Of a DNA stretch of 64,000 nucleotides, positions 1 through 7,866 are shown piece by piece. The DNA comes from Cupriavidus respiraculi (GTDB lineage: Bacteria; Pseudomonadota; Gammaproteobacteria; Burkholderiales; Burkholderiaceae): contig NZ_CAJZAH010000006.1 in NCBI RefSeq assembly GCF_914271545.1, forward strand, positions 1 to 64,000, in the 5' to 3' direction. The notes beneath the pieces were generated by a model. The model searched no databases. It was not told the origin of the DNA and worked only from the letters and a program-made list of their open reading frames with translations. Positions within the stretch are counted from its first letter, which is position 1. Each line of letters begins with the position of its first letter. The translations under genes and the position numbers were made by a program.

Positions 1-726
1 GGCGTTGAACTCGTGCTCGGCGTACAGGATCAGCGAGGTGTGCATCGCGCGCTCCCACAGCGCCGACGGCGCCTCGCCGTGCAGCAGGTGCAGGAAGTGT
101 CCGCCGATGGATTCGTCGTCGGTCTCGACCTCGATGCGCCGGCCGTTATGGCTGTAGTGGTACCAGTACAGCAGCATGGAGCCGAGCGAGGCCATCAGGC
201 GGTCGGCGATATCGCGCGCGCCGGGCGTGTTGTGGTCCTCCTTCTCCGGCAGCACGGTGCCCAGCACCGACACGCCGGTGCGCATCACGTCCATCGGATG
301 GGCCGAGGCGGGCACCCATTCGAGCGCGGCCTTGACGTTGGCGGGCAGCCCGCGCAGCGCCTTGAGCTTGCGCTTGTAGGCATCGAGCTCGGCCTGGGTG
401 GGCAGCTTGCCGTGCACCAGCAGGTAGGCGATTTCCTCGAACTCGCAGCTCTCGGCCACGTCCAGGATGTCGTAGCCGCGGTAGTGCAGGTCGTTGCCGC
501 TGCGCCCGACCGTGCACAGCGCGGTATTGCCGGCGGTCACGCCGGACAGCGCCACGGACTTCTTGGGCTTGGGGCCGGCGGGCTGCACGGGTGCTGTCGG
601 AGCCGAGTGGGCTTCGGGAAAGGGCGCGGACGCTGCCGGGGCGGCGCCGGCGTCTGGCGTGCCGGACATGCCCGCGAATTCGGCGGACGGTTGCGCGTGG
701 TTTTTCTTGGGCGAGCGTTTCGACAT
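1..726 (-). CDS. prpC: 2-methylcitrate synthase, N-terminal part (cut by window edge)
   Basis: Condenses propionyl-CoA with oxaloacetate in the methylcitrate cycle. The first 242 codons are visible and the gene runs off the left edge. After about 50 residues the protein matches PrpC closely from memory, with segments such as SGVTAGNTALCTVG, LHYRGYDILD, SAHPMDVMRTGVS and ETDDESIGGHFLHLLHG, so it is the methylcitrate type and not the gltA type found at 8212. The first ~50 residues are Ala/Pro-rich and are not part of the usual fold. It lies on the same strand as the lyase and mdh, 103 bp after the lyase stop. The catalytic histidines and aspartate would lie outside or at the edge of the window. 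Confidence 0.9.
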   Translation of the reverse strand, partial: MSKRSPKKNHAQPSAEFAGMSGTPDAGAAPAASAPFPEAHSAPTAPVQPAGPKPKKSVALSGVTAGNTALCTVGRSGNDLHYRGYDILDVAESCEFEEIAYLLVHGKLPTQAELDAYKRKLKALRGLPANVKAALEWVPASAHPMDVMRTGVSVLGTVLPEKEDHNTPGARDIADRLMASLGSMLLYWYHYSHNGRRIEVETDDESIGGHFLHLLHGEAPSALWERAMHTSLILYAEHEFNA

Positions 727-829
727 CCGTGTCTCCTGTGCCGCCGGCCGCCCCGCATGGGCCGGCGCAGCGTGTTGTTGTCAGCGTCTTGTTTCAGCGG
801 TTTGCCGCTGGCGCGGCCGCATGCCGCGC

Positions 830-1840
830 TCAGTCGAAAAACAGCTCGCGGGCATTGTCGGGCAGGGCGGCCCCGGTCGCGTGCGCGCGCTGCAGCAGCG
901 ACCAGTAGTAGCGGTAGCTGGCGCGGTCGTGCAGCCGTCCCTGGTGGCGGATCGGGGCCCAGTTGTTCTCGTGCGCCGCCAGCAGGATCTCGCTGGCCAG
1001 CCCGATCTCGTCGCGCCCCGGCTGGAAGGCCTGCACGATGGGATCGATCTGGCTCGGATGGATGCTCCACTTGCGCAGGTAGCCGAACTCCGCGCGGGCC
1101 CGGTGCGCGTCCTCGCCCGCGCTTGCCGGGCGCTGGATATCGGTGCTGACGTTGTGCGACGGCACCTTGCCATGACGGTGGCAGGCCGCCGCGATCTCCA
1201 GCATGGCGCGGCGGATCAGCGGGTGTTCGAACTGCTGCGGCGAGCCCATCGCGTCGCCCGGGATGGCGCCGTGGTGCGCGGAGACGAAATCCATCAGGCC
1301 GAAGCTGAGGCATTCGACCTGCACCAGCGCCGCGATGTCGAACACCTGCTCGAGCGCGGCATGGGTCTCGATCAGCACGTGGATGGGAATATGCCGGGCC
1401 ACGCCAGCGGCGCGCGCCGCCTGGTTGACCCGGTCGGTCACGCGCGCGACCTCGACCACGTCGGTGACCTTGGGCACCACCACATAGGCCAGCCGCGCGC
1501 CGGCGCGGCTCACCAGAATATCGATGTCGTCGCGCCAGTGCGGATGCGCCGGATCGTGGATGCGCACGCCGACGCGATTGTGGGCGTTGTCGGGGCCGTT
1601 GATGATGGCGGCGCACAGCTCGGCATGCTCGCGCTCGAGGCCGACGGCCGCGCCGTCCTCGCAGTCGAAGGTAATGTCGAATACCGGCCCCAGCTCCTGC
1701 TGCAACGCAAGCGACTTGCGCATCAGCTTTTCGCTGCCGGCATAGTGATCGCACACCGGCAGCTGCGCCGGTATGGCTTCGCCCTGGAACAGGACCTCGG
1801 AAGGATGCACGTTTGGCTTTGGTGGGGTAGGGGTTGGCAT
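830..1840 (-). CDS. HpcH/HpaI aldolase / citrate lyase beta-subunit family enzyme
   Basis: About 336 residues of the CitE-like TIM-barrel family, which cleaves or forms carbon-carbon bonds in acyl-CoA esters (malyl-CoA, citramalyl-CoA or citryl-CoA) or acts as a malyl-CoA thioesterase. Visible marks are FDCEDGAAVG (Mg2+-binding acidic pair), VLIETHAAL, LSFGLMDF and KWSIHPSQIDPI. No citrate lyase alpha or gamma subunit is nearby, so a stand-alone CoA-ester lyase or thioesterase is likelier than citrate lyase. I took the ATG at 1840 (MPTPTPPKPN). An in-frame ATG at 1876 would add 12 Arg/Ala-rich residues and would sit on the mdh terminator. Placed between mdh and prpC, it probably serves C4/CoA-ester metabolism. 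The exact substrate is unknown. Confidence 0.82.
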   Translation of the reverse strand: MPTPTPPKPNVHPSEVLFQGEAIPAQLPVCDHYAGSEKLMRKSLALQQELGPVFDITFDCEDGAAVGLEREHAELCAAIINGPDNAHNRVGVRIHDPAHPHWRDDIDILVSRAGARLAYVVVPKVTDVVEVARVTDRVNQAARAAGVARHIPIHVLIETHAALEQVFDIAALVQVECLSFGLMDFVSAHHGAIPGDAMGSPQQFEHPLIRRAMLEIAAACHRHGKVPSHNVSTDIQRPASAGEDAHRARAEFGYLRKWSIHPSQIDPIVQAFQPGRDEIGLASEILLAAHENNWAPIRHQGRLHDRASYRYYWSLLQRAHATGAALPDNARELFFD

Positions 1841-1877
1841 CAGGCGCCGCGCCGCCGCTCGCGGGCGCGGCGCCATG

Positions 1878-1925
1878 AAAAAACCGGGGCCCGCAGCGAT
1901 CCGTGAATCGTTGCGCAGCCCCGGT
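1878..1925 (-). terminator. Terminator after mdh
   Basis: Inverted repeat with arms ACCGGGGC (1883-1890) and GCCCCGGT (1918-1925). Read on the minus strand it ends in six T (the A run at 1878-1883), as expected of an intrinsic terminator 40 bp after the mdh stop. Downstream lyase and prpC expression would need read-through or another promoter. Confidence 0.7.
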
Positions 1926-1965
1926 CTGTCATGGTGCTGAAAGCGCTAAGCGCGATCGTCGGCGA

Positions 1966-2949
1966 TCAGCCCAGCAGGTGCTGCACGCCGGCACGCTCCT
2001 CTTCCAGTTCCTTGAGCGTGATGTTGATCTTTTCCTGGCTGTAGGCGTCGATTTCCAGGCCCTTGACCAGCTCGTACTTGCCGTTGGCCGTGGTCACCGG
2101 GAAGCCGAACATGGTGTCGGCCGGGATGCCGTAGGAGCCGTCCGACGGGATGCCCATCGTGACCCACTTGCCGTTCGAGCCCAGCACCCAGTCGCGCACG
2201 TGGTCGATGGCGGCGTTGGCTGCCGAGGCGGCCGACGACAGGCCACGGGCCTCGATGATGGCGGCGCCGCGCTTGCCCACGGTCGGCAGGAACACGTCGT
2301 TGTTCCAGGCGTGGTCGTTGATCAGGTCCTTGACGCTCTGGCCGTCCACGGTGGCGTAGCGGTAGTCGGCGTACATGGTCGGGCTGTGGTTGCCCCACAC
2401 GAACAGCTTCTCGATCGAGGCGACCGGCTTGCCGGCCTTGGCGGCGATCTGCGACAGCGCGCGGTTGTGGTCCAGGCGCAGCATCGCGGTGAAGTTCTCC
2501 TTCGGCAGGTTCGGGGCCGACTTCATGGCGATGTAGGCATTGGTGTTGGCCGGGTTGCCGACCACCAGCACCTTGACGTCGCGGCTGGCGACTTCATCCA
2601 GCGCCTTGCCCTGCACGGTGAAGATCTGGGCGTTGGCTTCGAGCAGGTCCTTGCGCTCCATGCCCTTGCTGCGGGGGCGGGCACCGACCAGCAGGGCCAC
2701 GTCGGCGTCCTTGAAGGCCACCTTCGGGTCGTCGGTGATCACCACGCCGGCCAGCAGCGGGAATGCGCAGTCTTCCAGTTCCATCACCACGCCCTTGACG
2801 GCGTTCTGGGCTTGCGGCAGGTCCAGCAATTGGAGGATGACCGGCTGGTCTTTGCCCAGCATGTCGCCATTGGCGATGCGGAACAGCAGGGAGTAGCCGA
2901 TCTGGCCAGCGGCGCCGGTGACTGCGACGCGCATTGGGGCTTTAGCCAT
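1966..2949 (-). CDS. mdh: Malate dehydrogenase
   Basis: Oxidises malate to oxaloacetate with NAD+ in the TCA cycle. It has 327 residues, the normal length for this MDH group. The N-terminus [18 protein letters not shown] is the Rossmann dinucleotide-binding motif. [15 protein letters not shown] carries the substrate-binding arginines and [10 protein letters not shown] follows. LRLDHNRA and [11 protein letters not shown] contain the catalytic Asp/His region. The start at 2949 ([10 protein letters not shown]) is chosen because the upstream reading frame is Arg-rich and unlike MDH. Upstream on this strand are a strong sigma70-type promoter and a palindromic operator facing gntR, so control by that regulator is likely. 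Confidence 0.97.
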   Translation of the reverse strand: MAKAPMRVAVTGAAGQIGYSLLFRIANGDMLGKDQPVILQLLDLPQAQNAVKGVVMELEDCAFPLLAGVVITDDPKVAFKDADVALLVGARPRSKGMERKDLLEANAQIFTVQGKALDEVASRDVKVLVVGNPANTNAYIAMKSAPNLPKENFTAMLRLDHNRALSQIAAKAGKPVASIEKLFVWGNHSPTMYADYRYATVDGQSVKDLINDHAWNNDVFLPTVGKRGAAIIEARGLSSAASAANAAIDHVRDWVLGSNGKWVTMGIPSDGSYGIPADTMFGFPVTTANGKYELVKGLEIDAYSQEKINITLKELEEERAGVQHLLG

Positions 2950-3201
2950 GTGTAAATCTCCAAACGAGAAGAGGGGAAACTGGTCGGTGCCGCGCCGGCC
3001 ATGTCGCGTGCGGGATCCGCGGGCCGCGACAGCCTGCGCCTGGACGTACCGAAGCGGGATTGCCGCCACGACGGGGAAGGCGGCCCCCCGGGCGCGGCAT
3101 CGGGCCGGCGCGAGGGTCGCGACAGTCGTGGTGGCGACAAGGCGTAAGTCTACTGCCAAGCGCGGGCGCACATCCACTTTGGCGCGTCCCGGGCTGGCGG
3201 G

Positions 3202-3230
3202 AGTGTAGGCTTACGCACTATACGTGTCAA
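3202..3230 (-). promoter_or_regulatory. mdh: Sigma70-type promoter for mdh
   Basis: On the minus strand, TTGACA (3230-3225), a 17-bp spacer and TACACT (3207-3202) form a near-consensus promoter. It reads toward mdh with about 250 bp of leader. The 20-bp palindrome lies 4 bp upstream of the -35 box. Confidence 0.7.
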
Positions 3231-3234
3231 TTCA

Positions 3235-3254
3235 TATGTCTTATATAAGACATA
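3235..3254. promoter_or_regulatory. Perfect 20-bp palindrome, probable GntR operator
   Basis: TATGTCTTATATAAGACATA is its own reverse complement. It lies between divergent mdh and gntR, 54 bp before the gntR start and just upstream of the mdh -35 box. GntR-family dimers bind such AT-rich palindromes, and the adjacent gntR gene makes its product the first candidate. A further half site ATAAGAC follows at 3253-3259. Confidence 0.7.
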
Positions 3255-3308
3255 AGACGTTTCATATCAGGCTGGACGCCCTTTGTCGATCTGTGGTGAA
3301 ATCCGCCT

Positions 3309-4211
3309 ATGCCTTCGCTACCTTCGTCCCTTGCCGCCGCTTCCTTGCCGGAAGCGCACGATGGCGCCGCTTCGTCCGGCGCCGGGACGTCGGTGCCTGT
3401 CCCGCCCCAGTCCGGCGCGCTCGCGCCCGCGACGCCGGCTCCCGCCGCTCCGGCCCCCGCTTCGGCGGGCTCCGCGGCATCGTCCTCCGCCCCGTCCCCC
3501 ACTTTCAGCCCGCTGTACCAGCAGATCAAGGCATTGATCCTGCAAAGCCTGCAGTCGGGCGAATGGAAGCCGGGCGAGATGATCCCGAGCGAGATGGACC
3601 TCGCGGCGCGCTACAAGGTGAGCCAGGGAACGGTGCGCAAGGCCATCGACGAGCTGGCCGCCGAGAACCTGGTCGCGCGGCGCCAGGGCAAGGGCACTTT
3701 CGTCACCACGCACCACGAGGACGGCGTCAAGTTCCGCTTCCTGCGGCTGGTGCCCGACGAGGGCGAACCGCACTACGGCGCGAGCCGGGTGCTCGAATGC
3801 AAGCGGCTGCGGGCGCCGGCGGAAATCGCGCGGCTGCTGGAGATCCGCACCGGCGACAGCGTGGTGCAGATCCGCCGCGTCCTGTTCTTCTCGGGCGAGG
3901 CCACGGTGCTCGACGAGATCTGGCTGCTGGGCGCCAACTTCAAGGGCCTGACGGCCGAGAAGCTGACGGAATGGAAGGGGCCGATGTACGCCCTGTTCGA
4001 GGCGGAATTCGGCACCCGGATGATCCGCGCGACCGAAAAGATCCGCGCGGTGAGCGCCGATGCGCCCACCGCCGCGCTGCTGTCCGTGCAGCCGGGCGCG
4101 CCGCTGCTGTCGGTGGAGCGCGTGTCGTTTACCTACGGCGACCGCCCGGTCGAGGTGCGGCGTGGCCTGTACGTGACCACGCGCCACTTCTACCGCAACG
4201 AGCTGAGCTAG
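3309..4211 (+). CDS. GntR/HutC-family transcriptional regulator
   Basis: A 300-residue regulator. Residues ~66-135 are the winged-helix domain (SPLYQQIKALI, PSEMDLAARYKVSQGTVRKA, GKGTFVTTH). Residues ~150-295 are the UTRA/HutC ligand-binding domain, with AEIARLLEIRTGDSVVQIRR and the end RRGLYVTTRHFYRNE. The first ~64 residues are an Ala/Pro/Ser-rich low-complexity stretch. It may be a linker or a mis-called start, but no later Met precedes the DNA-binding domain. Its position between mdh and sdhC suggests control of TCA-cycle genes and of itself through the palindrome at 3235-3254. The ligand is not evident. Confidence 0.9.
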   Translation: MPSLPSSLAAASLPEAHDGAASSGAGTSVPVPPQSGALAPATPAPAAPAPASAGSAASSSAPSPTFSPLYQQIKALILQSLQSGEWKPGEMIPSEMDLAARYKVSQGTVRKAIDELAAENLVARRQGKGTFVTTHHEDGVKFRFLRLVPDEGEPHYGASRVLECKRLRAPAEIARLLEIRTGDSVVQIRRVLFFSGEATVLDEIWLLGANFKGLTAEKLTEWKGPMYALFEAEFGTRMIRATEKIRAVSADAPTAALLSVQPGAPLLSVERVSFTYGDRPVEVRRGLYVTTRHFYRNELS

Positions 4212-4507
4212 GCCGGCGGCGCCGGTTGTCGCGACGATTGTTGCGCAGGCCGCGATAGCCGCTCTGGCTGTTGCCGAAAATACCGCGAATGGTCCCGGCG
4301 GAAGCGGTTTTGCACGCTTGTCGTGCACGCCATGATGGTGCTCGATAGCTGAAAATTATTGGTGCGCCGCGCAACAAAGGCGCTAAAATCACGTGATTTT
4401 GCACTTTGTGCACTATGAAGTTTCGCTTTTGGCTGTACCGCGTGTCGCTGGGTTTTGCACGCGTCTTTGTTTACCGCTAGTTTGTTCTACCGCTAATGGG
4501 GTCTCGC
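4212..4507 (+). promoter_or_regulatory. gntR-sdhC intergenic leader with repeated motifs
   Basis: Holds three TTTTGCAC copies (4308-4315, 4397-4404, 4453-4460); the first and third extend to GGTTTTGCACGC. Also present are a perfect 16-bp palindrome AAAATCACGTGATTTT (4385-4400) and two inverted repeats, TGCAC-N7-GTGCA (4311-4327) and TGCAC-N3-GTGCA (4400-4412). A possible -10 box TAAAAT (4384-4389) overlaps the palindrome; I see no good -35. This is probably the sdh promoter and operator region, but the binding protein is unknown. Confidence 0.45.
4415..4480 (+). CDS. Possible 21-codon leader ORF upstream of sdhC
   Basis: ATG at 4415 to TAG at 4478-4480 encodes a basic, aromatic-rich peptide beginning MKFRFWLYRV and ending FVYR. 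It ends 27 bp before the sdhC start. I do not recognise it and no convincing ribosome-binding site precedes it; the inverted repeat at 4400-4412 sits where one would be. It may be chance. Conservation in related genomes would decide. Confidence 0.2.
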   Translation: MKFRFWLYRVSLGFARVFVYR

Positions 4508-4918
4508 ATGGCTGAAGCCGTCAAAAAAGCCAGGCCGGAATTCCGGAACATCCATGTGACGCAGCTCGCGCGTTACAGGTTGCCCTGGGCCGGCAAGGTG
4601 TCCATCCTGCATCGCGCGAGCGGCGCGCTGATGGTTCTTCTTCTTCCCTTCGTTCTGTACCTGTTCGAGCAGAGCGTCACTTCCGAACTGAGCTTCGCAA
4701 AGTTCTCGGATCTCCTGTCCGGCGGCTTCGTCAAGCTGGTTCTGCTGGCGCTGATCTGGGCCTACCTGCACCACTTCTGCGCGGGCATCCGCTTCCTGCT
4801 GCTGGATGTGCACGTCGGCGTGCAGAAGCCCGCCTCCCGCCAGTCCGCGATTGCCGTGCTCGTCGTCAGCCTGCTGCTCACCGTGGTCTTCGGCCTCAAG
4901 CTGTTCGGCCTGTTCTGA
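4508..4918 (+). CDS. sdhC: Succinate dehydrogenase cytochrome b556 subunit
   Basis: Membrane anchor of complex II that binds heme b and ubiquinone together with SdhD. It has 136 residues from the ATG at 4508 (MAEAVKKARPEF). Three hydrophobic segments lie at about 36-55, 74-96 and 113-135. SILHRASG (32-39) carries the conserved Ser/Arg quinone-site region, and HH at 88-89 before CAGIRFLLLD contains the expected heme ligand. An ATG four codons upstream (4496) is less likely, since MAEAV is the usual type of start. sdhD follows after 12 bp. Confidence 0.95.
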   Translation: MAEAVKKARPEFRNIHVTQLARYRLPWAGKVSILHRASGALMVLLLPFVLYLFEQSVTSELSFAKFSDLLSGGFVKLVLLALIWAYLHHFCAGIRFLLLDVHVGVQKPASRQSAIAVLVVSLLLTVVFGLKLFGLF

Positions 4919-4930
4919 GGAGAATCCAAG

Positions 4931-5296
4931 GTGGCAAATAATAATATCGGTCCCAAGCGTCTGGTCGTCGGTGCGCACTACGGTGTGAAAGACTGGCTCG
5001 CGCAACGCATCACCGCCGTGATCATGGTGATCTTCACCATCGTCCTCGCGGTCGCCTTCCTGCTGTCGAACGGCGCTTCGTACGAAGCGTGGGCAGGGCT
5101 CTTCGCCAACCAGTGGATGAAGATCCTGACGTTCCTGACCGTCCTGTCGCTGGCCTATCACGCCTGGATCGGCGTGCGCGATATCTGGATGGACTATGTG
5201 AAGCCGGCCGGCATCCGCCTGGTCCTTCATGTTCTTACGATTCTGTGGCTCGTCGGTTGCGCGGGCTACGCTGCTCAGATTCTCTGGAGGGTGTAA
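4931..5296 (+). CDS. sdhD: Succinate dehydrogenase membrane anchor subunit
   Basis: Second membrane subunit of complex II, 121 residues, starting with GTG at 4931. Three transmembrane segments lie at about 26-46, 62-82 and 96-117. YHAWIGVRDIWMDYVKP (76-92) is the family signature, with His77 as probable heme b ligand and the Asp/Tyr pair near the quinone site. The stop lies 3 bp before the sdhA ATG, which indicates translational coupling in sdhCDAB. Confidence 0.95.
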   Translation: MANNNIGPKRLVVGAHYGVKDWLAQRITAVIMVIFTIVLAVAFLLSNGASYEAWAGLFANQWMKILTFLTVLSLAYHAWIGVRDIWMDYVKPAGIRLVLHVLTILWLVGCAGYAAQILWRV

Positions 5297-5299
5297 TAC

Positions 5300-7078
5300 A
5301 TGGTCGCAGTCAAGACTGGATTGCCGCGTCGCCGCTTTGACGTGGTCATCGTCGGGGCGGGCGGCGCAGGTATGCGCGCATCCCTCCAGCTCGCCGAGGC
5401 GGGCCTGAACGTGGCCGTGCTGTCGAAGGTGTTCCCGACCCGCTCGCACACCGTGGCGGCGCAGGGCGGCATCGGCGCCTCGCTCGGCAACATGAGCGAA
5501 GACAATTGGCACTATCACTTCTACGACACCATCAAGGGCTCCGACTGGCTGGGCGACCAGGACGCCATCGAGTTCATGTGCCGTGAAGCGCCGAAGGTCG
5601 TGTACGAGCTCGAACACTTCGGCATGCCGTTCGATCGCAACCCCGACGGCACGATCTACCAGCGCCCGTTCGGGGGCCATACGGCCAACTACGGCGAGAA
5701 GCCCGTGCAGCGCGCCTGCGCCGCGGCCGACCGTACCGGCCACGCGCTGCTGCATACGCTGTACCAGCGCAACGTGCGCGCCAAGACCCACTTCTTCGTC
5801 GAATGGATGGCGCTGGACCTGATCCGCGACCAGGACGGCGACGTGCTGGGCGTGACCGCGCTCGAAATGGAAACCGGCGAGGTCTACATCCTCGAAGCCA
5901 AGACGACTCTGTTCGCCACCGGCGGCGCGGGCCGCATCTATGCCGCGTCCACCAACGCCTTCATCAATACCGGTGACGGCCTGGGCATGGCCGCGCGCGC
6001 TGGCGTGCCGCTGGAAGACATGGAGTTCTGGCAGTTCCACCCGACCGGCGTGGCCGGCGCGGGCGTGCTGATCACCGAAGGCGTGCGGGGCGAGGGCGGT
6101 ATCCTGCGCAACAAGGACGGCGAGCGCTTCATGGAGCGCTACGCGCCGACGCTGAAGGATCTGGCGCCGCGCGACTTCGTGTCGCGCTCGATGGACCAGG
6201 AAATCAAGGAAGGCCGCGGCTGCGGCCCGAACGGCGACTACGTGCTGCTGGACCTCACGCACGTCGGTGCCGAGACCATCATGAAGCGGCTGCCGTCGAT
6301 CCGCGAGATCGGCATGAAGTTCGCCAACGTCGACGCGATCAAGGAACCGATTCCCGTGGTGCCGACCATCCACTACCAGATGGGCGGCATTCCGACGAAC
6401 TTCCACGGCCAGGTGGTCACGCCGAAGAACGGCAACCCCAACGAAGTGGTCAACGGCTTCTACGCGATCGGCGAATGCTCGTGCGTGTCGGTGCACGGCG
6501 CCAACCGCCTGGGCACCAACTCGCTGCTGGATCTGGTCGTGTTCGGCCGCGCCGCGGGCAACCACATCGTCGCCACCGCGCTCAAGCAGAAGGAACACAA
6601 GCCGCTGCCGGCCGACGCCGCCGACCTGGCGCTGTCGCGCCTGGCGAAGCTGGAAAGCTCGGCGTCGGGCGAGTACACGCAGGACATCGCCAACGACATC
6701 CGCCGCAACATGCAGTCGCATGCCGGCGTGTTCCGCACGCAGAAGCTGATGGACGAAGGCGTGGAGCGTATCCTGGAAGTGGCCGAGCGCGCCGACAACA
6801 TCCACCTGAAGGACAAGTCCAAGGTCTTCAACACCGCGCTGGTCGAAGCCCTGGAAGTGGCCAACCTGGTGGAAGTGGCCAAGGCGACCATGATCTCGGC
6901 CGCGGCACGCAAGGAATCGCGTGGTGCCCACGCCCACAGCGACTTCCCGAACCGTGACGACCAGAACTGGCTCAAGCACACGCTGTTCTACAGCGAAGGC
7001 AACCGCCTCGATTACAAGCCGGTGAAGATGGAGCCGCTGACGGTGGAAAGCGTTCCGCCGAAGGCCCGTACCTTCTAA
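5300..7078 (+). CDS. sdhA: Succinate dehydrogenase flavoprotein subunit
   Basis: Oxidises succinate to fumarate and passes electrons to SdhB at the inner face of the cytoplasmic membrane. It has 592 residues, the normal length. GAGGAG (19-24) is the FAD-binding glycine motif. His50 in TRSHTVAAQGG is the residue that carries covalent FAD in this family. HPTGVAGAGVLITEGVRGEG and the later HGANRLGTNSLLDLVVFGR are typical catalytic and FAD segments. The C-terminus ends KPVKMEPLTVESVPPKARTF. Flavinylation would need SdhE, encoded downstream at 7867. Confidence 0.98.
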   Translation: MVAVKTGLPRRRFDVVIVGAGGAGMRASLQLAEAGLNVAVLSKVFPTRSHTVAAQGGIGASLGNMSEDNWHYHFYDTIKGSDWLGDQDAIEFMCREAPKVVYELEHFGMPFDRNPDGTIYQRPFGGHTANYGEKPVQRACAAADRTGHALLHTLYQRNVRAKTHFFVEWMALDLIRDQDGDVLGVTALEMETGEVYILEAKTTLFATGGAGRIYAASTNAFINTGDGLGMAARAGVPLEDMEFWQFHPTGVAGAGVLITEGVRGEGGILRNKDGERFMERYAPTLKDLAPRDFVSRSMDQEIKEGRGCGPNGDYVLLDLTHVGAETIMKRLPSIREIGMKFANVDAIKEPIPVVPTIHYQMGGIPTNFHGQVVTPKNGNPNEVVNGFYAIGECSCVSVHGANRLGTNSLLDLVVFGRAAGNHIVATALKQKEHKPLPADAADLALSRLAKLESSASGEYTQDIANDIRRNMQSHAGVFRTQKLMDEGVERILEVAERADNIHLKDKSKVFNTALVEALEVANLVEVAKATMISAAARKESRGAHAHSDFPNRDDQNWLKHTLFYSEGNRLDYKPVKMEPLTVESVPPKARTF

Positions 7079-7112
7079 GCACCGCCGTAGAGGACCCACA
7101 GGACCTAAAGAA

Positions 7113-7814
7113 ATGAAGCGTATTTTCGAAGTCTACCGCTACGATCCGGACAAGGACGCGGCACCCCGCATGCAGACCTACGAGGTCGAGCTCGACGGTC
7201 ACGAGCGCATGCTGCTGGACGCGCTGGTCAAGCTGAAGAAGCTGGACGAGACCATCTCGTTCCGCCGCTCGTGCCGCGAAGGCGTGTGCGGTTCGGACGC
7301 GATGAACATCAACGGCAAGAACGGCCTGGCGTGCCTGACCAACATGCGCGAGCTGCCGGACCGCATCGTGCTGCGCCCGCTGCCGGGGCTGCCCGTCGTG
7401 CGCGACCTGATCGTCGACATGACGCAGTTCTTCAAGCAGTACAACTCGATCAAGCCGTTCCTGATCAACGACGAGCCGCCGCCCGAGAAGGAGCGCCTGC
7501 AGTCGCCGGAGGAACGCGACGAGCTGGACGGCCTGTACGAGTGCATTTTGTGCGCGAGCTGCTCGACGTCGTGCCCGTCGTTCTGGTGGAACCCGGACAA
7601 GTTCGTCGGCCCGGCCGGCCTGCTGCAGGCCTACCGCTTCATCGCCGACAGCCGCGACCAGGCCACCAGCGAGCGCCTGGACGACCTGAACGATCCGTAC
7701 CGGCTGTTCCGTTGCCACACCATCATGAATTGCGTCGACGTGTGCCCGAAGGGACTGAACCCCACCAAGGCCATCGGCAAGATCCGTGAATTGATGGTCC
7801 GCCGCGCGGTCTGA
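7113..7814 (+). CDS. sdhB: Succinate dehydrogenase iron-sulfur subunit
   Basis: Carries electrons from SdhA to the quinone site through three iron-sulfur clusters. It has 233 residues. The [2Fe-2S] ligands are Cys54, Cys59, Asp62 and Cys74 (SCREGVCGSDAM). The [4Fe-4S] cluster uses Cys144, Cys147, Cys150 and neighbours in CILCASCSTSCP. The [3Fe-4S] cluster uses Cys201, Cys207 and nearby Cys residues in CHTIMNCVDVCPKGLNP. All expected ligands are present. The gap to sdhA is 34 bp and holds a GAGG-type ribosome site. Confidence 0.98.
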   Translation: MKRIFEVYRYDPDKDAAPRMQTYEVELDGHERMLLDALVKLKKLDETISFRRSCREGVCGSDAMNINGKNGLACLTNMRELPDRIVLRPLPGLPVVRDLIVDMTQFFKQYNSIKPFLINDEPPPEKERLQSPEERDELDGLYECILCASCSTSCPSFWWNPDKFVGPAGLLQAYRFIADSRDQATSERLDDLNDPYRLFRCHTIMNCVDVCPKGLNPTKAIGKIRELMVRRAV

Positions 7815-7866
7815 CCGGGCGGCACCAGGGGCGGGGCGGCAACGTCCCGCCCGAGAAGTACAAGCC

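Noticed and set aside
4493-7099. Minus-strand open frame of 868 codons over sdhC, sdhD and sdhA
   Set aside because: Antisense to three certain genes; composition is a shadow of high-GC codon use.
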